64,000 nt of DNA from Membranipora membranacea. Lineage: Eukaryota; Bryozoa; Gymnolaemata; Cheilostomatida; Membraniporidae. Made by a program: the position numbers and the translations under genes. A model generated the notes under the pieces. It saw only the letters and a program-made list of their open reading frames with translations, had not been told where the DNA came from and did not search any database. This document shows positions 1 to 12,715 of this stretch, piece after piece (the first letter of the stretch is position 1; each line of letters starts with the position of its first letter). The stretch spans positions 22,294,283-22,358,282 of the forward strand of contig OU612066.1 of NCBI GenBank assembly GCA_914767715.1, given 5' to 3'.

Positions 1-351
1 CAAAACACTAAAATAAAGCTGTTTTGTGGTAAATGTAAATAAAAGGTGAATAATCATGTAAGGGAACAGATACTTGTTTACACTCGTGTACAAGAGAAGA
101 CAACTACAAAGCATCACAAATATGTTCAACAGCATGAATGAGAAGCCCTAGTTCATACATGAATGAACATGGATGATTAGGGAGAGTGAGTGAGGTATTA
201 ATAGCAAGTAAAGAGTTTAGCTCGGGGACTCTTGATCCACCGAGAGAGCTGAGCACAACAAAAATATTAATTGGAGCTGAAATATGTGGCAGCAGGACCC
301 AGATATCTAGCCACATATTCAGCATTAGATAGTATTATAAAACCACCAGAA

Positions 352-430
352 AATAACAACAAAAACAGCAACAAACAACAACAAACAACAATAAACAACA
401 ACAAACAACAACAAACAACAACAAACAACA
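352..430. repeat. ACAACAAACA-type simple repeat
   Basis: Low-complexity run built from ACAAACAACA units. Apart from this run, bases 1-840 show no supportable gene; the open frames there are short and are partly made of the repeat itself. Confidence 0.9.
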
Positions 431-839
431 TAATTGCGTGATTGTGCTTGCGAGTTAATATCTTGTTCTGTTTATATTTGTATATGTTTTCTATCATGAC
501 GTTGTCTCTCACCCATGTTTTTGTCTATCTCTAGGTTCGATGTCACCGTAACAGGACAGGTCGATCAGGATTAAATTACTTGGATGGTTGTCGATTCAGA
601 GGTAGAATAGTGTAATTCGGTGAGTTGTATATTTATATGAATTGAGCATCTGCCATTAACTAGTTGTTAGTGTACACCCCAAAGTGCACCATTTCAAGTG
701 TATCAATATAGATGCAGTCGTGTATGAACAATTGTTTAAATTATCAGTAGCAAGGAAGAAAACCAGTTTGTCTACGACATGAGAAATTAGTCAATTATGC
801 TTTGATTCAAAGATCAATAGCTGGCTACTGCCAAGAGAA

Positions 840-3625
840 AAAATAAATAAATAAATATACACAGCACAGCACAGCTTCAGATGTTATGAAGTAGAGTCAG
901 TGATAAGTGCTTATAATCAGTTAGGCAAAGCAGCTAGAATCATTAGAAAAGTTTATGGATGCGATGTTTATATGAATGTTTGGCAGTTTTGGTGTTGATA
1001 TTGCCCTTAATAGCACCGTGTCTGGTATTGTGAGACTTGGCAAATTAAAGCTAGAACCGATCTTGGTCTATAGCGGCACTACCAGAAAGCATACGAAAGT
1101 AAATTTTTTGGTCTGCATTAACACGTCTTTGTGCAAGGGTGTCCCAATTAAATTGTGTCATGAGCTCAGTAATATGATCTCGTTTTCTCTTACAGTGTGT
1201 CCACCTGAAGGCCTTTCTATTTATACCTTCTATGATATAGATGTTTTTAATTTAAATGGAGACCAGGTGTGGGTCGCAAATTCTAGTATAGGGCGACAGA
1301 CTGTTTTATAAGCTATGGCTCTGGTTTCACTTTTAGCCTTTTCTAGACAGCGCATCAGCATGGGTAATGATTTATTAGCTTTTGAGCACATGTTTATTAT
1401 ATGTTGATGAATGACAGTTTATTGTCAATCGTGACACCAAGGTATAGTACTTTGTCAACACATTGTAAGGGGTCATTATTCATGCTGTATTGTGACACCA
1501 GAGGATTTACAGTGGAGCGTTGAATTGTCATATGCTCAAATTTTTTTATATTGAACTTCATCTGGGAACTGTCTGCCCAAGTTATAAGATGGTCTTGGTC
1601 ATTCTGAAATAAACTAGAATCAGCAGCTGTTGTGATTGGTTTGTACAACAAGGAATCATCTGCATATAGTTTGAGCATGCTGTTGGCTACCGCAGAGTAC
1701 ATATCATTTATGTACACATTAAATAACAATGGTCCTAATACACTGCCTTGGGGCACTCCTGAGGTCACATGTCTGGTGGCCGATTTGACATTATTGACAC
1801 AAACTGAGAGTTTTGACAGTTTCATCAGCTATTCCGATATTCAGCAGTTTAACCAGTAGTTTTTGGTGAGACACAACGTCAAAGGCCTTTGAAAAGTCCA
1901 AGACAGCGAGACCAACCGGTATCATTTCGTCAAAAAAATCTATAAATTCGCTCACAGTATTCAACAACTGAGTATCGCAGCCATGATTTGTCCTGAAACC
2001 ATGTTGATGTGGGTAAAAAAAGTCATTTGATTCTAGGAAACAGTTAATATTATTTGAAATGATATGCTCAAAGATTTTCGATATTATAGAAGTGAGTGAT
2101 ATTGGCTTGAAATTCAGCGGGTCTGTACGACTTCCTTTCTTGAAGATCGGTATTATGTTGGCTGTTTTCCAGTCTTGTGGTGTCTGGGAAGTATCGTAGA
2201 AATACTGAAAAACCTTTGTCAGGGGCTCATATATGTACTGAGCTAGATATTTTAGAAGTGCAGGGGAAAGCTCATCCGGGCCAGCACCTTTTCGTGGATC
2301 GAGTTTGGTGAGCTGTGTTAGGACTCCCCGAGGATCGAACTGTATAGGAGATGATTTAGTTCGAGGGGGGGGGGGCATGCAGGGAGGGATATTACCATCA
2401 TCAATAGAAAACACAGAAGCAAAGGAGTCCGCAAAAGATTCAGCTATAGCAGTATTGTTGTTAGGGGGGATGTTGTCTAGTTGGCGTACAGTATTTGAGC
2501 TGCCCTTTTTACTTGCTATGAACCGATAAAGAGGTTTTGAATCACCCTGCTCTAAGGTATTGCATATGTGTTGGTTTATATAATTATTATAGTCCCGGTT
2601 ACACAGTTTCCTGCAGTACCGGGACTGGGTGGCATGTTTTAAAATGTTGTGCGGGGTGCGATCTTTAAGGCAAGCTGGGTGGAGGACTTTTCTTTTTCTG
2701 ATCTCCCTTTTAGTTTCTTGTGATATCCAAAGTTCTGATTTTTTCTTTCGAAATTTGTATGGGATATTGGAATGTGCTACCTGAAGTATTCCAGATTTGA
2801 GATTATACCATAATTGTTCAGCGCTACATTTCTTAGAGATATCTGAGGTGATTTTACAATGTAGGGAGTAACAGTCCATGGTGATGTTCGTTATGTCTGC
2901 CTTTTCAAACTGCCAATATGGTTTCGGTTTGGTTAAGGATGCTGTCCTTTTAATAACATTATCCCCTAACACATTGAAATTGATAATAAAATGGTCAGAG
3001 CAGGATGACTCAACTCGGGGGTTAGTGGTAGCTACTTTGGTAACAACTAGGTCCAGCGTATTACCTTTGTCGTGAGTAGGTTTATTGATAACCTGAGAAA
3101 GATTATTCGAAATTATAAAATCTACGAACAATTGATGCAAGTTAGTTTCTCTTGTTGTTTTAAGAACAGGCCTGTTACTATCATTCCAGTCGATGTCAGG
3201 TAGGTTAAAATCCCCAACCATAACAATGTTCGGATTGGTTTGATCATAGTACCAATTTACTATATCTTCTACTTGTTTTATACAGGGCCTACGGTAATAG
3301 CATGCAATAGTGAAAGAGTATCCACAGATTGATAAATCAAGGGCAATGATTTCCCCAGGGTGGGAGACATTGATTCTACTAACAACAAAGGGACAATTAT
3401 TGGATAAGGACTCCACCTCGACGTCCGAGTCGGTCAATTCGATCACGTCTGTACAGGGTGTAGTCTCTGGTTAACTCATTATCGAAAACTGATGAATCTA
3501 GCTTTGTTTCACATAAGCAAAAGATATCTGGCGATTGCTGATCTAATAGCAAGGAAAGTTCATGTATTTTACCCCTGATACCATTACAATTCCAAGATAT
3601 TACTTTTAACTCTTTTTGTCATGCC
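840..3625 (-). mobile_element. Degenerate non-LTR retrotransposon (endonuclease plus reverse transcriptase)
   Basis: Read on the minus strand, this is a LINE ORF2 relic. An APE-type endonuclease starts near 3,620 (ISWNCNGIRG, then FCLCETKLD) and continues through VMVGDFNLPDIDW. Reverse transcriptase follows with AVLDFSKAFDVV, SGVPQGSVLGPLLF and the catalytic LYADDSLLY. After the main frame, the C-terminal LINE domain can still be traced to about 1,000 (AYKTVCRPILEFA) across frameshifts and stops. Breaks are near 3,420 and 1,800 and below 1,400, so it is a pseudogene. The low-coordinate end has a short TTTA-type tail near 840, as expected for a 3' end. The motif style suggests the Jockey/CR1 group; that placement is inference. 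Confidence 0.88.
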
Positions 3626-3929
3626 ATGATAGTTGAGTTGGACAGGTTAATTAGCAGTTAAGTGGTGAGTATGATTTGTAAATATTTAATGGCCAGCTGT
3701 GTTTTATCAGTTGTGGTATTAGTCTCGCTAGGGTCTCGAAGACTAGATTAGACTAGAGGGTACATGTATATGTGGTACAGGTGGTCTTTCTAATAGGAAT
3801 GATGATGATGTTTTAAGAGATGTTTCCAATAGTTTGTCCATTATTCAAAAACTCCACTTCAAGAGTAAGTGGAAGGGAAGATTTTGTCAAAAGTTGGTGT
3901 GACTAGCTGACGAAGGACTGGAAATAATC

Positions 3930-5600
3930 GGAAGACAAAAATTATATATGTTAACCATTTGCAATGATAGCGCATCTAATTCACTGTGATGTGTGTTCAC
4001 TGAAGAGCACAGTTGTCCTTACAGTTGATAAACCCAACTCATTATTGTGTCCTATTGTACATTCATCCCTATAGTTGGAAGATCTAGGGCTAAATGATGC
4101 ACGCTGATCGCAGACACCGATATGATTGAGGTTGAACATCTTTTTCTTATTTCGCTTAATATTGTGTTGACAATGTTGAGAGACCACACTCGATTGTAGA
4201 TCAAGGTTGATCTGATTTGCCTGCATTTAAGTTATTCCCCTTCGGCTGGTGAGTCGGCTGTGGCTTGATAATCCAAATGCAGGTAAATTGGATCATATTT
4301 TATCTAAATGGACTGTTTTCCAAATGATATTCAGTCATATATATAGTATATAAGTCAGTAAGCTCCTAATGGTATCTAGGCTGGGAATCTTTGTGTTGTT
4401 GGGGTGACGGCTCCTGAATATCAGTCTGGAGTAATGGCTACCGTAGGAGTTCTGCCTGTTAGTATAATACTTAAAACTCCCGAAGCTTCCAGTGTCAGGA
4501 GAGATAACTCAAAATTCATAAACACCCGAAATAATGGAGATTAAATACTGTTTTTTTTGCCATTCTCAATCCTGCTTGCCACTTATGAGGTTCCCAAAAT
4601 CCCTAATATTATCTGTTCTAGGTACTATTTTAAGCCTGAATCACCCGAAAAACATAGCATTATTACAAACTCAGGGGAGTCAACTGACCAGAAAACTATT
4701 TGATAATGCAATCAGTTCGCGAAGAGATTGCTTGTTTGCCAAATAACAAGCTTTTGTGATGGTGTATGCTTATCATATCATAGATATTGTCCATCTTTAT
4801 AATGCAATGATTTGTGCAATGTGAAATGGGCTAGGGGATTTATGTAGCTTTATCCATGACACTCTTTTTCAGAAATCCAGAAGCCAAAGGATATCTGATA
4901 TTGTCTGCAAGGCTTCCGTCTGACTTGTAGAGATTTTAAAAACAGAAGCATAGATTACGAGATTCATCATGACGACTTAACTCAAAATTATAAGGACGAT
5001 CAGGGTAAAAGAAAGGTGTTTCGGCTCGTTGCAGAAACATTTCTCATCTCGGATTATAAGACAGCTCCAGTATAGATTATTCATCAAGATACTACAGGCT
5101 ATAGGAGTATATGAATATCAGATGTACTTAGTACATGATAAATCGTGAACTCTATATGACTCGTCTCCCAAAGATATGAAAGAAAAATCAGAATATTAAT
5201 GATGTATAAGATCAGTCCGGAATTATTTCTACTCTTGGATTATGTGGCTGCTCCTGGATGAATTATTCTTCAAGATATTTCAGCTGTATCGGAATAACAA
5301 GAGATGACAATCCACTCAGACCTCTGTCTCAGTACATCCGCCCAGCTTTGGTGAGTCTCGGCTTTGACCCCTTACACTTTCAATCCAAGAAAGCTTATTT
5401 GGCTTTCCATGATTTTTTGTATTGGAACAGTAAAACACATGCAAAAAAATGACTGAAGCTGCAAAATGCAAATAACAGGGTACGCATCTAACCAATAATG
5501 CATTGAAATATTGGAAACAAAATTGTAATCAACACAGCCATGAGAAAACTACACAAAAACTGGACCATGAACAGTATGAGTGTAAACATAAATTATATAT
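3930..5600. repeat. Segmental duplication, distal part of unit 1 (copy of 21.4-25.5 kb)
   Basis: This stretch aligns by eye, with scattered substitutions and indels, to 21,390-21,550 plus 23,725-25,560. Shared landmarks are AATATTGTGTTGACAATGTT (4,154 and 21,503 areas), GCTTGATAATCCAAA (about 4,264 and 23,775) and GCAATCAGTTCG (about 4,707 and 24,569). It lies beyond the 3' end of gene B. Open frames here are interrupted in the other copy, so I do not call a gene. Its value is as the empty-site reference for the TTAA-flanked insertion in unit 2. Confidence 0.75.
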
Positions 5601-5609
5601 AGGGAGACA

Positions 5610-8064
5610 CTATGAGATTATCCTGCGTAGAGTGTTTCTCACAAAACTCTTGACAATCTTAAAACATTTGGTAACTCTTCTCTTTATACCATGCTGAACT
5701 CCGCGCGTAGCCGATATCATGGTAGTAGACTGAGACCGTTTCTCACAGACTCGTAAATTATCACTAGAAGTATCACCTTTTCAGATTTTCAACGTAATAT
5801 ATTGTTCATTGGCATTAGTAATTGGCTGGTTGCTTCATAGTCATTACGATGAAAATGAGGATAAATGGTATCACTGTTTACTACAGATCATTTTGTGTGG
5901 TCAGCTCGGAAGTAAATATCAAATAGGGGAACTAAATGTATCATAGCCTGGATTCTCTCATGAGATAAGGCAACCGTAACATTATCATGAGTGTTTTCCA
6001 TTAAACTGCATTGATGCCTTTTATTATCTCGCGGTTTGATTGAAAGTGTGATTGGCACATTGTCAACGTGCGGAATGTTTTGCAAAATTGAAACTTACAC
6101 GAAATTGTCTTTTGAGATGGTCTGGTAGAATAGCGTCGAGAGTGATATATCTTGATTTTCTAGCTGCGTCAGTTCATTGGTGAACTCAAGGAGGCTTAGA
6201 TTCAATGGCGTTTCTAATTCATTGTCGGGATAATCAAAGCCTTCATCGTGCAGAGATGACCTGTTCATCAAATCATTCTCGACGCTTTGCCAAATGGATG
6301 TATCAAATAGTCCAGGTCTAGAAAATAGCACAGAAATAACCAAATTATATAAAGTGATCAAGAGCAGACAAGTCAGCTGTCTATTTGTTATCAGTTCCAA
6401 ATTTGGGACATATTTCCATACGTGTCTTTTTGCTTTTTGGATAGAGTTGATTTGGGTATATGTTAGGAAAGGTATGCCTATAAGAGACAGCCAAATTACA
6501 TCACTGATTGGACGCTTATTCAGCTCTAGTCTAAGTGCTCAGACTCCAAGGCGCAGGGAGTTAGTTGCGCACGCTATCAAACTAGAGGGAGAGGAGTTTG
6601 ATAGCGTGCGCAAGTAACTCCCTGCGCCTTGGAGTCTGAGCACTTAGACTAATTCAGCTCACATCATACTATGTTCAATATAAGTATGATATAAAGATAA
6701 AAATGCAAGATTTTGCCCGAAAAAGCGATTTTTAGGGGTATAACTATAAGTTGTCTTCTTATTGTGAAAGTAAAGACAATCCTTAAACTTTTTATATCAT
6801 ATTATTTATTGACAACTGTCATATTCCTATCGGCTGGGGATGAAATCTTTCACAGTTCTAGTCAGTTGCATGCAGCTTGCTAGTGCACTGATCTTTCTGA
6901 ATCGGGGTCTCAGCTGTAGTATGATATAAAGAAATAATAAAATAAATACAAGTAACTAGTAGAACATCATTAAATACTCACCTTACATCATGTACCATAT
7001 TTTGATCAGTCGGAATCTTCAATGACGAGACTTGATCATTAATTTTAAGAGAATCTTCTACTAAGTGATTGAGGCTGTCGATGAGCCGTTTAGTAAATAG
7101 TGTGTCTATAGTGGTCTCTTCATCACATGAGAAAAGAAACTCAGTGTCCAAGATGTCTGTAAATCAGAGAATGTAAGAGCTAATATGCTACATATCATAT
7201 ATCACTATCGATGCCCCATTTTAAGTAGATGTATCTCAATGAAAATGAACGAGATAAAAAAAATCTGAACTCTTGTTCTGCAATATTTAACCTGATATTT
7301 CTATCAGGCTGGGATCCCTCTGCAATCACTCAATGAGGAGCTATACATCTATATCAGTGCTGTCTTGCAATGAGTGCATGGTTCATTCGCTTCAATTAAA
7401 TTCTGCAATTATAATCATAAAATGCTTCAGCGTTGAAGATTAGCAAGTAGCAAAAATAGGTATAGCAGTGGATAGATAACTTCCAAATAACAATTATGTC
7501 CTTTAGATTAGGGTATTTACCATCAGAGAATTCACACATCTGATCTCCATCCCAGAAACTTCCCTCATCAGACCCGTATCCTGCATCTGATTCTGAAATC
7601 AAATATGTTTTGATACGTTTCTAACATGAATCGGTTATCATATTTATGGTTGAACTATTGAATTGAGTGCGATCTAAACCATGTCTGTTCTTCTATAGCT
7701 GACTACTGGACAGTTCTCTTGGGCTGAGTTTGCTTCCAAGTTGGGAACATTATGTTTTAATTCTTTTCAATGACAAAATCAGCAGCTTCGAAGCTTCATA
7801 TAAACATCATAATGACTGTTATTCAAGATCAACAAATTTCAGGTTCCCCTAATTGAGACTCACCTTTCTGACTTTTGCATGAGAATGCATCCTCATGATC
7901 ACTCACATCCCGCTGCTGGCCCTTGTGATCATCATCGATATCACTCCACAACCTCAGGCTAACTACCTCACAACTACTACAATGATTGAAATGTATGATA
8001 TGTGATTTAACTCTCACTCATAGAGTCACCTAGTAGATCACTGCTACTTGTACTACTTACTCAT
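5610..8064 (-). pseudogene. Gene B copy 1 (unknown acidic protein), 3' part deleted
   Basis: First of three paralogues on the minus strand. Inferred coding exons, 5' to 3': 8057-8064 (ATG plus AGT AA), 7864-7976, 7521-7592, 6982-7156 and 6099-6317; phases agree at each junction. Non-coding 5' exons probably lie near 8,125 and 11,240. The 6099 donor (GT|GTAAGT) has no partner. The penultimate exon and part of the last are missing, because sequence near 5,774 joins directly to what is intron in copy 2. The remnant 5610-5774 still encodes the basic C-terminus (ending RRIIS). Unless spliced elsewhere, translation stops at the TAA just after exon 6099-6317. The exon starting at 7156 uses an acceptor 9 nt downstream of the other copies. 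No known family is recognised. Confidence 0.6.
6527..6651. mobile_element. 125-bp palindromic MITE with 9-bp target duplication
   Basis: Two 57-bp arms, starting TAGTCTAAGTGCTCAGACTC, are reverse complements with one visible mismatch and surround an 11-bp loop (AGAGGGAGAGG). The element is flanked by ATTCAGCTC on both sides (6518-6526 and 6652-6660). The same intron in gene B copies 2 and 3 (about 27,470 and 60,470) reads straight through a related TCAGCTCACATC without it. A 9-bp duplication fits Mutator-like elements; the superfamily is inference. Confidence 0.85.
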
Positions 8065-8205
8065 TGTGTCGCTGTGCACTCGGAAGGCAGCGATTGCATC
8101 ATCTTTAATAGCGTAACGCTGCTGATGACAAATCATCTTTAGTAAAATCATAATGGACTTTTTTAGAGTTCACAGTCATTGCATTATCATTTTTTAATAT
8201 CAATT

Positions 8206-9990
8206 GATTGTTTGTTTGTTTAATTTATGACTTCTCATCCGAGAATGTTTACATAATAAAAGTGGTGTGCTTTCAAAAAGCTCCTCTAAAAATATATGAA
8301 CAAAAATAAAATAAATCATTTCAAACGGTATAAAACTCAGGAATGGCAAAATTCCACTTTTTCTATTCTCAGTTCGACATTTAGGCATATTAATGGTGCC
8401 CTCAGAGTTTTTTGGATGAGCGTCTGAGTCCGGTTTTATTGAGCGGAAGTCGATTGTGTAGGGGATGGTTATCATCAGATAAAATACGATGTACGTATTT
8501 GTGGCATATGTCGTTTAGTGAATCATTTAGTGGTAGCAAATTCGCAGCTGCTAGTCGATCATCGTAGTGTTCGAGGTCAGAGAAAAAATCCTCATAGCAA
8601 GCCGCAGACATCTCTCAATATCATTCCTCAGACATTCGGTGGTGTAAGGGTACCAAGCAGCTGCAGCGTGGGTGATAGCTGCGACTACTTGGGTTTTGTA
8701 CATTAGTACTAGGCTTTGTTGGTTTACTCCGGACTGATTTAATACTAGCAGACCGTGACATCTTTTGTTCGCTGACTTAGTGATGTTAGCCACATGCTCA
8801 TTGAATCGTAGATGTTGGTCGATGGTAAGACCGAGAAGTTTGGTAGAAGCTACGTTGTCTACGTTGTGTGATTGATTCATTGTGAGAGTTTTCGACATTA
8901 TCATCTGTTTCTTAAGAGAAAGGTTCAATGTCTTAGTTTTTGTAACATTCAGTAGCATTTTGTTGTCGTGTGCCCATTTAGTACATTCATCGATAAGCTG
9001 CTGACTGACGGGTGGAGGTTCAAACTTGACAGCGTTGTAAGTATTGCTTATTATTTGGAGATCAGCTTTCTGTAGAGACAGGTAGTTGGTTGTGTCATCA
9101 GCGTATTTCACAGTGCTTGCAGTGGAGAATTGAAGCGAATCAACGAACGTCAGCCATAGAGTAGGTCCACACAAGGTCCCTTGTGGAACACCTATGTTTG
9201 AAGATGCAGTGTGAGATTTCACTTGGTGCTGATGAATCACTACTTGTTGTTTTCTGTTTTCTAGATAACTCGCGACTAAAGCCACAAGGGCGTTTGGGAG
9301 CTCAAACTGTCTCAACTTTTGCAGAAGAAGAGTGATTCATAAGGTCAAAGGCCTTGCTGAAATCATATAATATCATCTGGGCCCCGATGTTGTTACAATT
9401 ATCCAGGGCCTTGGTGACATCATCAAGAACGCTAACAAGAGCATCTGTGCATCCTACACCCGGCATATAGGCAAACTGGTTGCCTTGCAGCTTGGGGAGG
9501 ATATGGGTACGGATTCGTCTGTTTATGAAGTTTTCAGCAACTTTACCTACATGCCATAGAAGAGATATTGGGCGATAGTCTTTACAAGTGGATGGAGAGT
9601 TTGTTTTAGCTATCGGTATAACTTCTGCAGTTTTGTAGAGTGCTGGGAACTTTGCTTCTCTTTGTGAATGGTTGATTATATCGGCTATCGGTACACAGAG
9701 GTCTTCGTGACAGAGTTTGCTTATCCAGGGAGGATACTCTTTACTGCGAACAGACTTCTGAGTTTCTATATTTCTCAGTGCAGTTTTCACTTGACCAATT
9801 GGAACATCGTCAACAGAACAGAGCTCATCAATTTGGTAACTTGAATAATCAGTTGGTGGTTGAACATCCATAGTAACGTAGTAGTTGTTGAGTTTGTTGA
9901 CAAACTGCTGTGGGTCATGAAGTGTCTCATCAATGATATAGTGTGTCGGTACCTTGGCTTTCGATTTACTATCATGATGAAGTGAAGAAC
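8206..9990 (-). mobile_element. 5'-truncated LINE in the first intron of gene B copy 1
   Basis: Minus-strand reverse transcriptase in at least three frame pieces. The piece at about 9,302-9,980 has KDYRPISLL and YDFSKAFDLM. The piece at 8,551-9,315 has IGVPQGTLCGP, VKYADDTTNY and KLLGLTIDQHLRF. The piece at 8,402-8,611 has the C-terminal DICHKYVHRIL. There is no endonuclease, so the copy is 5'-truncated. The 3' end is marked by a GTTT/CAAA-type tail at about 8,207-8,222. The homologous positions in units 2 and 3 (about 28,760 and 62,040) lack the insertion, so it postdates the duplication. Frame breaks make it non-functional. Confidence 0.88.
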
Positions 9991-10097
9991 CCTAACCCCT
10001 AACAAATTAAGGCCAAATTCCAAATATGATAAGTTGATTACCATTGGAAAAGAGTTTAAAACTTACCTACTATCGATTTAATAACAGCAGTAATGAG

Positions 10098-11220
10098 GGT
10101 TCGGTCCCAAAACGGCCTGCGGCCCAAAACGGCCCGAGGCCCAAAACGGCCCGGCATGATTTATGAGTTCTCCAAGTCCCAAAACCTCTAAAAAATGAGT
10201 TAAGTCAACGAACTTAAGTTTTAGGGAAAAAACTTAAGTTTTCAAACTTTTCGTAAAAATGGCCCATCTTGGTTTTTGAGTTCTCCAAGTCCCAAAACCT
10301 CTAAAAAATGAGTTAAGTCAACGAACTTATGTTTATGGGAAAAAACTTAAGTTTTTGGGAAAAAACGTGAGTTTTCAAACTTTTCGAAAAAACGGCTCAT
10401 CTTGGTTTTTGAGTTCTCCAAGTCCCAAAACCTCTAAAAAATGAGTTAAGTCAACAAACTTAAGTTTTTGGGAAAAAGCTTAAGTTGTCAAATTTTTCAA
10501 AAAAACGGCCCATCTTGATCTTTGAATTCTCCAAGTCCCAAAAGCTCTAAAAAATGAGTTAAGTTAACAAACTTATGTTTTTGGGAAAAAACTTAAGTTT
10601 TTGGGAAAAATTTGAAAACTTGTTTTTTCCCAAAAACTTAAGTTCGTTGACTTAACTCATTTTTTGGGACTTGGTGCACTCAAAAACCAAGATGGGCCGT
10701 TTTTTTGAAAAATTTGAAAACTTAAGTTTCTTCCCAAAAACTTAAGTTTTTTCCCAAAAACATAAGTTCGTTGACTTAACTCAATTTTTAGAGGTTTTGG
10801 GACTTGGAGAACTCAAAAATCAAGATGGGCCGTTCATTTGAAAAATTTGAAAACTTAAGTTTTTTCCCAAAAACTTAAGTTCGTTGACTTAACTAATTTT
10901 TTAGAGGTTTTGGGACTTGGAGAACTCAAAAATCAAGATGGGCCGTTTTTGGGAAAAAATTGAAAACTTAAGTTTTTTCCCAAAAACTTAAGTTCGTTGA
11001 CTTAACTCATTTTTTAGAGGTTTTGGGACTTGGAGAACTCAAAAATCAAGATGGGCCGTTCATTTGAAAAATTTGAAAACTTAAGTTTTTTCCCAAAAAC
11101 TTAAGTTCGTTGACTTAACTCATTTTTTAGAGGTTTTGGGACTTGGAGAACTCATAAATCATGCTGGGCCGTTTTGGGCCGCGGGCCGTTTTTGGCCTCG
11201 GGCCGTTTTGGGTGTTTTCC
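10098..11220. mobile_element. Foldback element with 8-bp target duplication
   Basis: A 1,123-bp insertion flanked by GTAATGAG (10090-10097 and 11221-11228). Each half is built of repeated modules of about 110-130 bp containing GAGTTCTCCAAGTCCCAAAA, TTAAGTTTTTGGGAAAAA and AAAACGGCCC blocks. The right half is the reverse complement of the left, with the dyad centre near 10,610. Ends carry GGCCC-rich motifs (CCCAAAACGGCC), with imperfect outermost bases. Units 2 and 3 keep the uninterrupted site (about 28,885 and 62,175). No protein is encoded. An 8-bp duplication suggests hAT-type mobilisation, by inference. Confidence 0.85.
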
Positions 11221-11329
11221 GTAATGAGAATAACAAGTAAACTTACATAGCAGTTCTGTACATTTCTTCTTGTTGATAATATTCGTAATACGAACAGATG
11301 CTCACTTATAAATATCACTGAATATATTT

Positions 11330-12715
11330 AGTTCGAGACAGAGAATAACAAAAACACAGCTTTTTCAGTCAGTCGCTTATTTCTGATTGTTGTGCTCAAC
11401 CTTCAGTCATCATTGTGTTTGAAGTTGTGTCATGGCACATCTCATTCAATTGTTGGCGGTTATTACTCTAGGTCATTCGATTTCGATTAGGAGTTGTCCT
11501 CTCAGTATTAGATTATGTGATTAATATTTATTATGATAAATATAGGATGATATTACTTCATATTCAAAAATTAAAAAAGAAATTATGTATTTTATTTTTA
11601 TGATGTGAATATGACGTCCAGGATGATATTGACTACCAGATAAAATTGTGTTTAAATTATAATGTTTACGTCCCTTTACTAAATTCTTTAGATTCTACAG
11701 ACTGACTACTTGGTGTTCTATATGAATATAAATACCGGGAATGAACTATTTCATGAAACTTCCATTCCATATTATTCTGGCATCACTACATGCTGGTGTC
11801 AACTAATGCAGGTTTAAAATTTAGTTTGGTTTCATAAGATTTTTTTTTCCATGTTGAAAGATAACTATCCTTGTCTGTGCTGAGTCGCAGCAGAAAACAT
11901 GGCTAGTGCAGACTGCAACCTTTCATTGCGATATCAGACAGTTTTATCTATTTAATGGGTACACCTTGGTCACATCAGTTTCATGTTAAAAGGGATGTTT
12001 TATTTTCAGAATAACTGAAATGTGACTAACTGCCGTACAGTGATATTCAGAGCTAGAAGGATATACACATTGTGGTATTATTAATGTAGAAGGGCCATGG
12101 AGTAGCTAATACATATACACCCCATCTAATATGTGAAGGTTACCATAACTGGAAAAGGTGAGTTTACATAATTATTCCTTTCTTTTCCTTTAGGACCCGG
12201 TAGTAGTAAGAGTGTCCTCAGCATATGAAGTTCTGCCTGGGATCTAAAGGTTGCTTGTTATGATCTTGGGAGATGTAGAAAGTTTAGTTTCAAAGATTTG
12301 GATTTAAGGCTTGGAACCAATTGTATTCATCAGCTCGATAATAATTCACATTCATTGTTTTTGGCAGTCATTACCCCTACAAAGCTGAAAAATTTGCAAT
12401 TTTTGTGTAACAATTAATCGAAACAAGGAAATTTGCCTCTCATCATTTACACTACACCAGATATATCGCAGTTAACCCAGTGACACCTATTCCAATTATT
12501 CACATACAATATTTGAGCACCTGGCAATTATTACCATAGCTGATTGCTATTATCTATCGCCACTGATGTGAATAAATTCATTTTAATAGTCCATTTCATT
12601 GTATGTTATTGATCAATAGTAAGCAATTGACGCTTACAGGTTAACTTCTATCAATCAATAACATATAAACTGTTTTGTTTAGCTTTTTTGTCAGGCTATT
12701 AACATCAGGCCGTTA
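11330..12715. promoter_or_regulatory. Divergent intergenic region between gene B and TRIM, unit 1
   Basis: Non-coding stretch between the inferred 5' exons of gene B copy 1 (minus) and TRIM copy 1 (plus). It aligns to 46,797-48,000 in unit 2, so it is conserved across the duplication and probably contains promoters for both genes. At 11401-11406 it has CTTCAG, the counterpart of the 6-bp sequence duplicated by the Polinton in unit 2, so this is an empty site. I see no discrete promoter element I would defend. Confidence 0.45.

Noticed and set aside
350-520. Hydrophobic, Cys-rich minus-strand frame
   Set aside because: Its Val/Cys/Leu run is a translation of the ACAACAAACA repeat.
976-1311. 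Plus-strand open frame of 111 codons
   Set aside because: It runs antisense to the C-terminal part of the LINE reverse-transcriptase relic.
4534-4746. Open frame of 70 codons in the distal duplicated segment
   Set aside because: The paralogous stretch at about 24,410-24,600 has stops in this frame.
11127-11318. Minus-strand frame near the first exon of gene B copy 1
   Set aside because: It lacks an ATG, and half of it lies in the foldback element; copy 2 has an in-frame stop, so the first exon is better treated as non-coding.
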